A DNA stretch of 12,715 nucleotides from Deltaproteobacteria bacterium (lineage in GTDB: Bacteria; Myxococcota_A; UBA9042; DTJE01). The stretch's first letter is position 1. Every line of letters starts with the position of its first letter. Positions 1 to 6,614 of this stretch are shown here, in pieces. Both the position numbers and the translations under genes were made by a program. Location: positions 1-12,715 of the forward strand of contig JADHTP010000065.1 in NCBI GenBank assembly GCA_016784945.1. The letters run 5' to 3'. Below the pieces are notes generated by a model, which saw only the letters and a list, made by a program, of their open reading frames with translations, had not been told where the DNA came from and did no database searches.

Positions 1-1476
1 CATGGGCAGGTTCGATTCCCCCGTGGCCAGCGAGTCTCGGGGAATCACGGGGGCGGTCCGACCCGTGGCGGGCGTGGCCAGCACGTCCACCTGGTCCAGA
101 ACCCGGTCGAAATGACCGCAGATCCGCGTGCGCAACCTCTGGGCATGGGCATAGTCGTAGGCGGACAGACATCGGGCCAGGGCCAGGTTCATCCGGGTGT
201 CCAGCCCGTATTCCCGGCGATGAACGGCATAGTGGCCCACGTGTGCCGCGGCCATTTCGGTCACGATGGTCACCAGGTGGACCGCCCGTAGCAGGGCCAG
301 TTCGGGTATGTCCACGTCCTGTATGACGGCGCCCGCGGATTCCAGTGTGCTCAACGTGGTCCGGCAGGCCGCCACCACTTCGTCGTCCGCGTCTTCGAAC
401 CACTGGCGGGGCAGGCCGATCCGTACGCCGGTGAGGTCGGCATTTTCCAGATCGGCGAGGTGAGGTGCGGGCTGGTGCAGGCTGTTTTCGTCGGCGGGGT
501 CCGGACCGGCCATCAGGGCGTATCCCAGGGCCACGTCCCCCACGGTGGCGCCCATGGGTCCCACGTGGGCCACGCTCCAGCACAGGGGGGCGGCGCCTCG
601 TTCGCTCATGCGGCCGAAGGTGGGCTTGAGCCCCACCACGCCGCAGAACGACGAGGGGATGCGGATGGAACCGCCTCCGTCGGCGCCGATGGCCAGGGGG
701 CACAGGCCCATGGCCAGGGCGGCCGCCGGCCCACTGGAGGACCCCCCGGTGGCGTGTCCCGGGTTGTAGGGATTGCGCGCGGCGCCGTGGTGGGGGTTGA
801 CGCCGGTGACGCCGAGACCGATTTCGTGCATGTTGGTCTTGCCGATGAACAGGGCGCCGGCGGCCCGGAGGCGTTCCACCAGGCAGGCATCCCCGACTGC
901 CGGTTCAAGGCCCAGGAATCGGGTGCCCACGGTGGTGGGATAGGGTGACTGGTCCACTTCGTCCTTGACGGCCACGGGCACGCCGTCCAGAGGGCCCAGG
1001 GGCCGGCCGGCCCGGTACCTTTCGGTGCTCGCGGCGGCCAGGGTCGAAACGTCGGTTTCGTCCTGGGCAATGAAGGCCCGCATGGGTGGCGACAGGTCCT
1101 CCGACTCCGACGTGGCGTGAAGGATCCGCCGCGCCACGGCCACGGGGTCGGTGCGGCCTTCCTTGTAGGCCTTGACATAGTCGGCCGCGGCGGCGAATCG
1201 AAAGGAGTCGTCGGGCGGTATGTGGGGCAGGGTTCCGGCCCGGCCCGCCAGGGCCTCCCGGTCGAATTTCGGGACGGGGTCCTTGCCCCGCTTTTCTTCC
1301 AAGGGCCACGGTGGGTCGTCGCAGGGGGTACCCCGCAGTTCCATGATGCCCACCTGGGCCAGCAGTTTCCGGCTCAACAGGGCGCCAGTCAGCGGGTTTT
1401 CCATCACCAGGCACAGGATCTTCAACAACCCGCCCGCGGCCCTGGGTGCCTTGACCGGTTGGATGTCATAGGACAT
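1..1476 (-). CDS. FAAH-like amidase (amidase signature family), C-terminus cut by window edge
   Basis: Amidase-signature serine hydrolase; 492 codons are visible and the frame is still open at base 1. The Lys/cis-Ser/Ser triad can be placed: Lys171 in PVAVKDE, Ser246 in TGGSSSG and Ser270 in DGGGSIRIPS, with the same spacing as in GatA. Several features recall plant-type fatty acid amide hydrolase more than GatA: an N-terminal region of about 160 residues beginning with VKAPRAAGGLLK, then DEVDQSPYPTTVGT, NMHEIGLGVTG, and late in the fragment TPATGRTAPVIP followed by TGESN. FAAH hydrolyses N-acylethanolamines and other fatty amides, releasing ethanolamine or ammonia; the specificity here is inferred. 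The start is ATG at 1476 with GAGGTG five bases upstream. It lies 68 bases downstream of the phospholipase-like gene on the same strand, so the two may be co-transcribed. A generic amidase remains possible. Confidence 0.88.
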   Translation of the reverse strand, partial: MSYDIQPVKAPRAAGGLLKILCLVMENPLTGALLSRKLLAQVGIMELRGTPCDDPPWPLEEKRGKDPVPKFDREALAGRAGTLPHIPPDDSFRFAAAADYVKAYKEGRTDPVAVARRILHATSESEDLSPPMRAFIAQDETDVSTLAAASTERYRAGRPLGPLDGVPVAVKDEVDQSPYPTTVGTRFLGLEPAVGDACLVERLRAAGALFIGKTNMHEIGLGVTGVNPHHGAARNPYNPGHATGGSSSGPAAALAMGLCPLAIGADGGGSIRIPSSFCGVVGLKPTFGRMSERGAAPLCWSVAHVGPMGATVGDVALGYALMAGPDPADENSLHQPAPHLADLENADLTGVRIGLPRQWFEDADDEVVAACRTTLSTLESAGAVIQDVDIPELALLRAVHLVTIVTEMAAAHVGHYAVHRREYGLDTRMNLALARCLSAYDYAHAQRLRTRICGHFDRVLDQVDVLATPATGRTAPVIPRDSLATGESNLPM

Positions 1477-1544
1477 GGGCACACCTCGCACTGGATGACT
1501 GTGATGAAGGTTAACCCAATCGGACCAGGGTTGACAGGGTGGTT

Positions 1545-2432
1545 TCAGGCGGCCAGGGATGACTCCACGGTTTTGCGGAAGTGACGGTTCGCCGAGAAGG
1601 CGAACCGGATGATTTCGGGGGTGGTGGACGGTCGCCGCACATCCATGAAACGGAGCTGACTGCGCATCTTGCGGCCCATCTTCAGGGAATCCAGTCCGCG
1701 GGGATCGAGCCGGATGACGTTGGAGTCCGACAGCTTGCCCAGCACGTCCTTCTGGGCATCCATGGCCATCCGGCGGACCTCGTCGCCTTCCTTCTGGGAC
1801 AGCAGCAACCGGGAACGGCGGTCCAGGTAGCGCCCCAGCCGCGTGTAGGCTCGGCCCTCCTGTACGCGGAGGGCGAGTCCGGTGAGGCCGAAGTTCAGCC
1901 GTCCGCCCAGCATGGTGGCGGGCAGGACGCGCTTGAGGAAGCGGCGGTGCTCCGGCTCGGAAAATCCCAGGTCCTTCAGGTTCAGGGGGCCGATCCGGTG
2001 CCTGAACCGCGCGTCGAAGCGCATTTCCCAGTAGATGTGCTGGGCCATGCGGGACCCGTAGCATTCCGCCATTTTGGTTGGAACGAAATAGTTGTGCGCC
2101 ACCACGTCCGCCGCCAGGTGACAGAGCCAGCCCATGAGGGCCGCCCGCTCGGATTCGTCCCGGGTCTCCTGGAGGTTGCGGAAGGCGCGGTCCCAGTTGT
2201 GCGAATGCCATGCGTAGGGGGCCAGGTTCTTGGCCACCACCCGGTCGGGACCCAGGGTCCCCAGCAGGAATTCCCGCCGGTACCGGTTCAGCAGGGCGCC
2301 CAACCCGGTTCCCAGGCCGCCGGCCTGCGCCAGGATCTCCAGGCCCATGTCCACGTGGGCCACCGGTCCGAAGGCCAGGGCCGGCATCGGCTGCAGGACC
2401 AGGATGGCGACAGTCAGCAGGAAGAGAGGCAC
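1545..2432 (-). CDS. Secreted zinc-dependent phospholipase C-like protein (PF00882 type)
   Basis: A 295-residue protein with a start-proximal hydrophobic signal peptide (residues 1-20, cleavage likely after ALA) and then a domain resembling the zinc-dependent phospholipase C / S1-P1 nuclease fold. The usual His/Asp ligand pattern is visible: His26 in PVAH, Asp63 in LGTLGPD, His76 and His78 in WHSHNW, and His105, Asp109 and His113 in GWLCHLAADVVAH. The rest is basic and helical with no recognised second domain. The start is GTG at 2432, with GGGAG upstream. Family members of known function cleave phospholipids such as phosphatidylcholine and phosphatidylethanolamine, but most environmental homologues are uncharacterised and the substrate here is unknown. 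It sits between the eut block and the FAAH-like amidase, all on the minus strand, and has a plausible promoter of its own. Confidence 0.75.
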   Translation of the reverse strand: MPLFLLTVAILVLQPMPALAFGPVAHVDMGLEILAQAGGLGTGLGALLNRYRREFLLGTLGPDRVVAKNLAPYAWHSHNWDRAFRNLQETRDESERAALMGWLCHLAADVVAHNYFVPTKMAECYGSRMAQHIYWEMRFDARFRHRIGPLNLKDLGFSEPEHRRFLKRVLPATMLGGRLNFGLTGLALRVQEGRAYTRLGRYLDRRSRLLLSQKEGDEVRRMAMDAQKDVLGKLSDSNVIRLDPRGLDSLKMGRKMRSQLRFMDVRRPSTTPEIIRFAFSANRHFRKTVESSLAA

Positions 2433-2468
2433 GTTGACTCCCGGTTCAAGCGAGACCCAGACGAAAGC

Positions 2469-2496
2469 ATGATACTGAATCGGCCCCGGGGATCAA
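2469..2496 (-). promoter_or_regulatory. Putative sigma70-type promoter for the phospholipase-like gene
   Basis: Read on the minus strand, TTGATC (2496-2491) and TATCAT (2474-2469) are separated by 16 bases. They match the -35 and -10 consensus at 4 of 6 and 5 of 6 positions. The -10 box lies about 36 bases before the GTG at 2432, leaving a short leader with its ribosome site. The stretch is more AT-rich than the surrounding coding DNA. Prediction by eye only. Confidence 0.4.
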
Positions 2497-2553
2497 ATTA
2501 TCAGGGAGATACATTGATTATTCAACATTTCTGCAGGAGACCCTGGAGGGGTT

Positions 2554-2580
2554 TTGACAGGCCGTGGATTGGGGGATACT
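2554..2580 (+). promoter_or_regulatory. Possible promoter for the truncated secreted ORF
   Basis: A perfect TTGACA (2554-2559) is followed after 15 bases by GATACT (2575-2580), 4 of 6 matches to the -10 consensus. The spacer is shorter than ideal. It lies about 50 bases upstream of the ATG at 2630, which has its own GGAGGTG. The rest of 2433-2629 shows no gene on either strand. Confidence 0.3.
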
Positions 2581-2629
2581 TTCGGCCGGCACCCACGGTT
2601 ATCGGGCGATCGTCCCGTCGGAGGTGTGG

Positions 2630-2830
2630 ATGAGGCGAATCATTCCCTGGATGCAGGCCTTGTCGGCCATTGTGCTCGTGGCGGGGATGGCGGGCCCTGT
2701 GCAGGCCATGCCCCTGGACGGCAGGCTCGAGCTGGGAATCAAGGGGGCCTTCGATTTCGCCGGGGACACGGACCTGGAGTTCTCGCAACTCGGGGACATC
2801 GATCTGGGCCTGGAACCCACGGCTGGTTGA
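2630..2830 (+). pseudogene. 5' fragment of a secreted, probably outer-membrane beta-barrel protein
   Basis: A 66-residue ORF with a very good ribosome site (GGAGGTG three bases before ATG) and a clear signal peptide: basic MRRIIPW, a hydrophobic core, and cleavage near GPVQA around residue 26. The mature part is only about 40 residues. Its alternating pattern (LELGIKGAFDF, then GDIDLGLEP) looks like the first strands of an outer-membrane beta barrel, then it stops at TGA 2828-2830. Such barrels normally run beyond 150 residues, so I read this as the surviving 5' end of a longer gene. Bases directly downstream read as another gene's fragment on the opposite strand, consistent with a deletion junction close to 2830. 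A genuine small secreted protein cannot be excluded. An ATG at 2564 in the same frame is less likely, since it would bury the signal peptide. Confidence 0.6.
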
Positions 2831-2833
2831 GGC

Positions 2834-2922
2834 CGATGATGGCCACCACGTGCTGCAGGCCCATGGGGACCAGGCTTGGCAACCGGGATCCGGTCTTCCG
2901 GGTAGACGATCCGTTGTTCCAT
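2834..2922 (-). pseudogene. 5' fragment of a permease, probably NCS2 nucleobase:cation symporter type
   Basis: Eight bases after the eutL-eutT stop codon there is an ATG at 2922, with AGGAA overlapping that stop, placed as expected for the next gene of the operon. The frame begins MEQRIVYPEDRIPVAK; in the next frame over it continues SLVPMGLQHVVAIIG. Together these resemble the N-terminus of UraA/xanthine-permease-like NCS2 transporters, which carry an LQH-hydrophobic motif after a short leader rich in prolines. A frameshift of one or two bases near 2873-2879 separates the two parts. After about base 2834 the similarity ends and the DNA belongs to the opposite-strand fragment. Family assignment rests on about 30 residues and is tentative; another membrane transporter is possible. 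Confidence 0.42.
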
Positions 2923-2930
2923 CACGGTTC

Positions 2931-4217
2931 CTATGAGTTCGGCCTTCCGACCGTCTTGCAGACGAGAACGTACAGGGCGTTGGAGAGGCGGTTCAGCCCG
3001 TGCAGCAGGCGGTCGCGGTTGTCGGGCGTCAGGTGGGTGTGGCCGTCGAAAGTGTCCAGGGCGCTCAGTTCCACTTCCCGGCAGAAGGCCCTGAGCAGGT
3101 TCAATTTCGACACGGCATTCCCCATTGACGGGTCGGGCATGACCCAGCCCACGCCCAGGTACTTGCCCGTGTCGTGGGACACCCGGTGAAGTTCGTCGCC
3201 CGTCAGGCCCGCGATGGAAAGTTCGGGCACGGGGCGCCCGGTGACCTCGGCGGCCAGCAGGTTTCGAAGGTAGTCCAGCACCTCCTGGAGGTCCCGTGCC
3301 AGGTCCTCCATCCCCTCCTGCCCTGCGGCCACGGCGGCCTCGATCACGTGGGCCTGCAGCAGGTCCAGCTTCCCACGGAACAGGATTACCGGATGGTCCT
3401 TGCGCACCAGGGACCGGTTGTCGAACAGGTGGGTGTACTCGTCGGGCTTTTCGGACATCTCGGCGCCTGACTCGTGGACGCGGAAGGGCAGGTCGTCGCC
3501 CGCGCCCCGGCGCTTGGAGGCCTTGCCGAAGGTGGCCGCCAGTTCCTCCACGTCGGGGGACGGGCTGATGCTGTGGGGGCGCCTGGCCAGGTCCAGGACG
3601 GTCTCCTGGAAGGCCCGGGCCGCCGCTTCCACCTCGGGCTGGTCGCCCACCAGGAGGCCCCCGGAGAAGTTGGTCTCGGACGGGGGCTCGTAGAAGACCT
3701 TCATTTCCACTTCGGCGGCCTTCAGGGCGGCGTCCAGGCCCAGCACCGATTCCATGGGGGGCGCGATGAGGTAGGCCATGGGAGTGCCCGGGTCCACTTC
3801 GGCCTGTTGCGCGAGATAGCGGCCCACGCTGGGGATCACGTGGGGGAAGAAGGCCAGGCGCCCCCGATCGTCCGCCGCGTAGAACCATGCCTTTTTTTCC
3901 AGGTATCGCAGGCAGGCCTGCAGGCCGCTGGACACGATTTCCGGGTCCTCGGCGGCGAACATGCCGATGATCTCGCCCGAAAAAGGGCCCGAGGCGTGGG
4001 CGGAACCGGCGTAGAAGCTTTTCGCGTAGATCACGTCCACGTCCGCCGCCTTGGTGCCTTCGTCCAGGGCGGCGTACAGGCTGTCGTCGATGGAGCAGGT
4101 GACCAGGCCCAGGCTCCGGTGTTTCGTTTCGAGCTTGAGTTCCGATGCCAGTTGCGGGTCCACATTGGGGATGAGGCGGACCGACAGCACCTCCGGTCTG
4201 ATGGGTTCGAGAATCAT
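2931..4217 (-). CDS. eutL-eutT: EutL shell protein fused to EutT corrinoid adenosyltransferase
   Basis: One uninterrupted 428-residue frame. Residues 1-217 match EutL, the double-BMC-domain trimeric shell protein of the ethanolamine-utilisation microcompartment, along their whole length (IRPEVLSVRLIP, KHRSLGLVT, SFYAGSAHA, MAYLIAPPMES, EPPSETNFS). Residues 218-253 form a charged linker. Residues 254-428 match the C-terminal domain of EutT, the ATP:cob(I)alamin adenosyltransferase that makes coenzyme B12 for ethanolamine ammonia-lyase (KPDEYTHL, GLTGDELHRVSHD, LNLLRAFCRE, LNRLSNALYV). The N-terminal EutT segment with the HX11CCX2C metal motif is absent; the fusion point falls just after where it would be. 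The ATG at 4217 overlaps the eutC stop as ATGA, implying translational coupling. An internal ATG at 3458 has only a weak ribosome site. The open frame extends upstream through eutC, but that part is an out-of-frame shadow. Confidence 0.93.
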   Translation of the reverse strand: MILEPIRPEVLSVRLIPNVDPQLASELKLETKHRSLGLVTCSIDDSLYAALDEGTKAADVDVIYAKSFYAGSAHASGPFSGEIIGMFAAEDPEIVSSGLQACLRYLEKKAWFYAADDRGRLAFFPHVIPSVGRYLAQQAEVDPGTPMAYLIAPPMESVLGLDAALKAAEVEMKVFYEPPSETNFSGGLLVGDQPEVEAAARAFQETVLDLARRPHSISPSPDVEELAATFGKASKRRGAGDDLPFRVHESGAEMSEKPDEYTHLFDNRSLVRKDHPVILFRGKLDLLQAHVIEAAVAAGQEGMEDLARDLQEVLDYLRNLLAAEVTGRPVPELSIAGLTGDELHRVSHDTGKYLGVGWVMPDPSMGNAVSKLNLLRAFCREVELSALDTFDGHTHLTPDNRDRLLHGLNRLSNALYVLVCKTVGRPNS

Positions 4218-5131
4218 TGTTCGAGTCCCGTTCTGTGGTCCTTCAAGGCCTTCAGGCACAGGGCCGCCATGTCCCGGGCGCCCTGCTCCGGCGGGAGGCC
4301 TCCCTTGTGCACGTTCGATATCACGCTGCGCATGGACTCGTTGAAGTCCTTGACCTTGATGTAGGTCACGTACACGCCCATGGACTCGGCGCTTTTCAGG
4401 CCCGGGCGCTCGCCCACCAGCAGGCAGAGCACGTCCGCCCCGGTTATCCGGGCCACCTCGTCGCCGCAGGCCACCCGGGCGTTGGTGATCACGAAGGGGG
4501 TTCCCAGCTTGATCCCCGCCTGCTGCAGCTGTGCCGTCAGGGCGGGAATCACCACGGGCAGGTTCACGCTCAGGGCCGTGGCGCTGAGCCCGTCGGCGGC
4601 CACGATCTGCACCTGGGGGGAGCGGGTGCCCTGCTGCTTCACCAGCTCCCTGGACTCGTCGGACAACTCCCGGCCCAGGTCGGGCCGCAGGAGGAACTCT
4701 TCCTTGTTCCGGGCCGCACTGGACAGGGACACCAGGCCGAGCCGGGTGATGACCTGGTCGTCCACGCCGGAATGAACCGCGTCCCGCGCCGCGGCGTGGT
4801 CCTCCAGGAAGGACAGGACGGTTTCGGTGCGGTACCTGACGCCTGCGCGTCCCACGCCGAGCCGGGCCGGGGTGCGGCCCAGGTAGAACTTCCGGTCCCC
4901 GGCGGCACGCCAGGTCCCGAACACGGGAGCGGGGGGCAGTTTGTCGCCGGTCCAGTCGGCAACCCGCTTGGCCAGTGCGATGTCCTCGGGCGGGTCCGCC
5001 TTCTTTTTCTGACGGACCACCAGGGGGGGCTTTTCGCCGGTGGGCGCGGTCTGGTCGGGGCCGGGATTGCCCGATCCCAGTTCCCTTTCCACGATCCCGC
5101 GGACCAGCTCTTTCAGTTCCCTGTCGTCCAT
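4214..5131 (-). CDS. eutC: Ethanolamine ammonia-lyase small (light) subunit
   Basis: 305 residues, close to the 295 of E. coli EutC. Together with EutB it forms the adenosylcobalamin-dependent lyase that turns ethanolamine into acetaldehyde and ammonia. Recognisable EutC segments include ADGLSATAL, ITNARVACGDEVA and LLVGERPGLKSAESMGVY. Residues 1-19 (MDDRELKELVRGIVERELG) form an amphipathic helix like the N-terminal tag that targets E. coli EutC into the microcompartment (MDQKQIEEIVRSVMASMG). A flexible linker (about 20-50) follows. The gene starts 11 bases after the eutB stop, with AGGGA upstream overlapping that stop, and ends overlapping the eutL-eutT start. The targeting helix supports a microcompartment-type system although only one shell gene is present here. 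Confidence 0.96.
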   Translation of the reverse strand: MDDRELKELVRGIVERELGSGNPGPDQTAPTGEKPPLVVRQKKKADPPEDIALAKRVADWTGDKLPPAPVFGTWRAAGDRKFYLGRTPARLGVGRAGVRYRTETVLSFLEDHAAARDAVHSGVDDQVITRLGLVSLSSAARNKEEFLLRPDLGRELSDESRELVKQQGTRSPQVQIVAADGLSATALSVNLPVVIPALTAQLQQAGIKLGTPFVITNARVACGDEVARITGADVLCLLVGERPGLKSAESMGVYVTYIKVKDFNESMRSVISNVHKGGLPPEQGARDMAALCLKALKDHRTGLEQ

Positions 5132-5142
5132 TGACCGATTCC

Positions 5143-6504
5143 CTAGAGGAAGACCCCCATGTCACCCGCCATGCTGGTCAGTTTTCCGTCCCGCATGATT
5201 CCCAGCCTCTCCAGCCAGGCCTCGAATTCCGGCGTGGGCCTCAGACCCAGGATCTCCCGCACGGCGGCGTTGTCGTGAAAGCTCGTGGACTGGTAGTTGA
5301 GCATCACGTCGTCGCCCATGGGCAGCCCCATGAAGTAGTTGACCCCGGCCGTGGCCAGGAGGATTGCCATGCTTTCCAGGTCGTACTGGTCCGCTTCCAT
5401 GTGGTTCGTGTAGCACACGTCGCAACCCATGGGGAGGCCGTGCAGCTTGCCCATGAAGTGGTCCTCCAGTCCCGCCCGGGTGACCTGCTTTCCGTCGTAC
5501 AGGTACTCGGGGCCGATGAAGCCCACCACCGTGTTCACCAGGAAGGGATCGAAATGGCGCGCGAAACCGTAGCAGCGCGCCTCCATGACCAGCTGGTCCG
5601 CGCCGTGATGACCGCCCGAGCTGAGTTCGCTGCCCTGCCCGGTTTCGAAGTACAGCAGGTTGGGGCCCGTGGCCGTGCCCATCTCTTCGATCATGGCCTT
5701 GGACTCTTCGATCATGGCCGTGGTGATCCCGAAGGCCCGGTTGGACATCTCGCTGCCGGCGATGCTCTGGAACAGCACGTCCATGGGGCAGCCCTGGCGC
5801 AGGGCCTCCATCTGGGTGGTCACGTGCGCCAGGCAGCAGTGCTGGGTGGGGATTCCCCGGGTGCGGACGAACTCGTGCAGGAGTTCCAGCACGGCCCGGC
5901 AGGAATCCACCGTATCGATCACCGGGTTCACGCCGATGAGCGCGTCCCCCGACCCGAAGGAGAGGCCTTCCATGGTGGAGGCCAGGATCCCGTGGGGGTC
6001 GTCGGTGGTGTGGTTTGGCTGGAGGCGTACGGACAGTCGGCCGGCGAGGCCCACCGTGGTGTTGGCATGGGTCACCACGCGGATCTTGGACGCCGCCCGG
6101 ATGAGGTCCATGTTGGTCATGAGCTTGGCGCAGGCGGCGATGGCCTCACTGGTCAGCCCGCGGCCCAGTTCGAGGAGATCCGCCCCCTGGTTTTCCGGGG
6201 CCAGCACGAACTCGCGCAACTGGGCCACGGTCCAGTCCTTCACCCGGGCCGCCGTGACCTTGTGAAGGTCGTCTTCCACCAGGCGTGTGACCGCGTCGGA
6301 CTCGTAGGGCGCCACGGGGTGGTTGCGCAGGGTCCCCAGGGTCACGTCGGCCAGCACGCGGCGGGCCGCCACCCGCTCCGTGTCGTTTTCCGCCGCCACA
6401 CCGGCCAGCACGTCCCCGGACTTGGGCTGGTTGGCCTTGCCCAGGACGGTCTTCAGGTCGGAAAACGTGAAGTCGTGTCCCCGTATGGTGGTGGAAAGAT
6501 TCAT
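5143..6504 (-). CDS. eutB: Ethanolamine ammonia-lyase large (heavy) subunit
   Basis: 453 residues, exactly the E. coli EutB length, and homologous from end to end (SGDVLAGVAA, VTRLVEDD, YFETGQGSELS, NTVVGFIGPEYLYDG, GLEDHFMGKL, MLNYQSTSFHD). The residues known to line the substrate site in E. coli EutB (Arg160, Gln162, Asn193, Glu287, Asp362) are all present at the same numbers. EutB is the TIM-barrel catalytic subunit that binds adenosylcobalamin and ethanolamine. The start at ATG 6504 is set by this alignment; the frame stays open upstream but that extension is not EutB-like. No good ribosome site precedes the ATG, and a promoter-like -10 element sits only nine bases away. It is the first gene of the eut block. 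No eutA reactivase gene, regulator or cobalamin riboswitch is visible next to it. Confidence 0.98.
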   Translation of the reverse strand: MNLSTTIRGHDFTFSDLKTVLGKANQPKSGDVLAGVAAENDTERVAARRVLADVTLGTLRNHPVAPYESDAVTRLVEDDLHKVTAARVKDWTVAQLREFVLAPENQGADLLELGRGLTSEAIAACAKLMTNMDLIRAASKIRVVTHANTTVGLAGRLSVRLQPNHTTDDPHGILASTMEGLSFGSGDALIGVNPVIDTVDSCRAVLELLHEFVRTRGIPTQHCCLAHVTTQMEALRQGCPMDVLFQSIAGSEMSNRAFGITTAMIEESKAMIEEMGTATGPNLLYFETGQGSELSSGGHHGADQLVMEARCYGFARHFDPFLVNTVVGFIGPEYLYDGKQVTRAGLEDHFMGKLHGLPMGCDVCYTNHMEADQYDLESMAILLATAGVNYFMGLPMGDDVMLNYQSTSFHDNAAVREILGLRPTPEFEAWLERLGIMRDGKLTSMAGDMGVFL

Positions 6505-6513
6505 CCCCGGGAG

Positions 6514-6540
6514 ATTATCCCGCCACTGCGACCTTGTAAA
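6514..6540 (-). promoter_or_regulatory. Putative eutB promoter giving a nearly leaderless mRNA
   Basis: On the minus strand, TTTACA (6540-6535, 5 of 6) and GATAAT (6519-6514, 5 of 6) are separated by 15 bases. Only nine bases separate the -10 box from the eutB ATG, so transcription would begin at or within a base or two of the start codon. This agrees with the lack of a proper Shine-Dalgarno sequence before eutB. The spacer is short, so this is tentative. Confidence 0.35.
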
Positions 6541-6614
6541 TGGTCGGGAGGCGTCTGCCGGGGATGAAGGGACCGGATGGGATAGAATGCACCGATCCCT
6601 TGCGAGGAGATGTG

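Noticed and set aside
606..1178. Pro/Trp/Ser-rich minus-strand frame within the amidase region.
   Set aside because: It is an off-frame reading; the amidase frame is continuous from 1476 to 1 with all catalytic motifs in phase.
1500..1545. Short inverted repeat (AACCC with GGGTT) between the phospholipase and amidase genes, considered as a terminator.
   Set aside because: The stem is only about five base pairs with a ten-base loop and no T-run follows on the minus strand.
3456..3458. Internal ATG in the EutL-EutT gene that could start a stand-alone EutT.
   Set aside because: The preceding bases contain only a weak purine stretch, and the frame is continuous with EutL. A secondary start is possible but not supported well enough to list as a gene.
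4217..5134. A 305-residue open frame on the plus strand exactly opposite eutC.
   Set aside because: It is a mirror frame of a strongly conserved enzyme gene and has no recognisable domain.
4218..5165. The EutL-EutT reading frame stays open upstream through the whole of eutC, giving an apparent 744-residue protein.
   Set aside because: The extra sequence is an Arg/Gly/Pro-rich out-of-frame reading of eutC. The EutL homology starts exactly at the ATG at 4217.
6583..6588. TAGAAT as a -10 box for the small metzincin-like gene.
   Set aside because: No reasonable -35 hexamer exists at the correct distance upstream (GGGGAT there).
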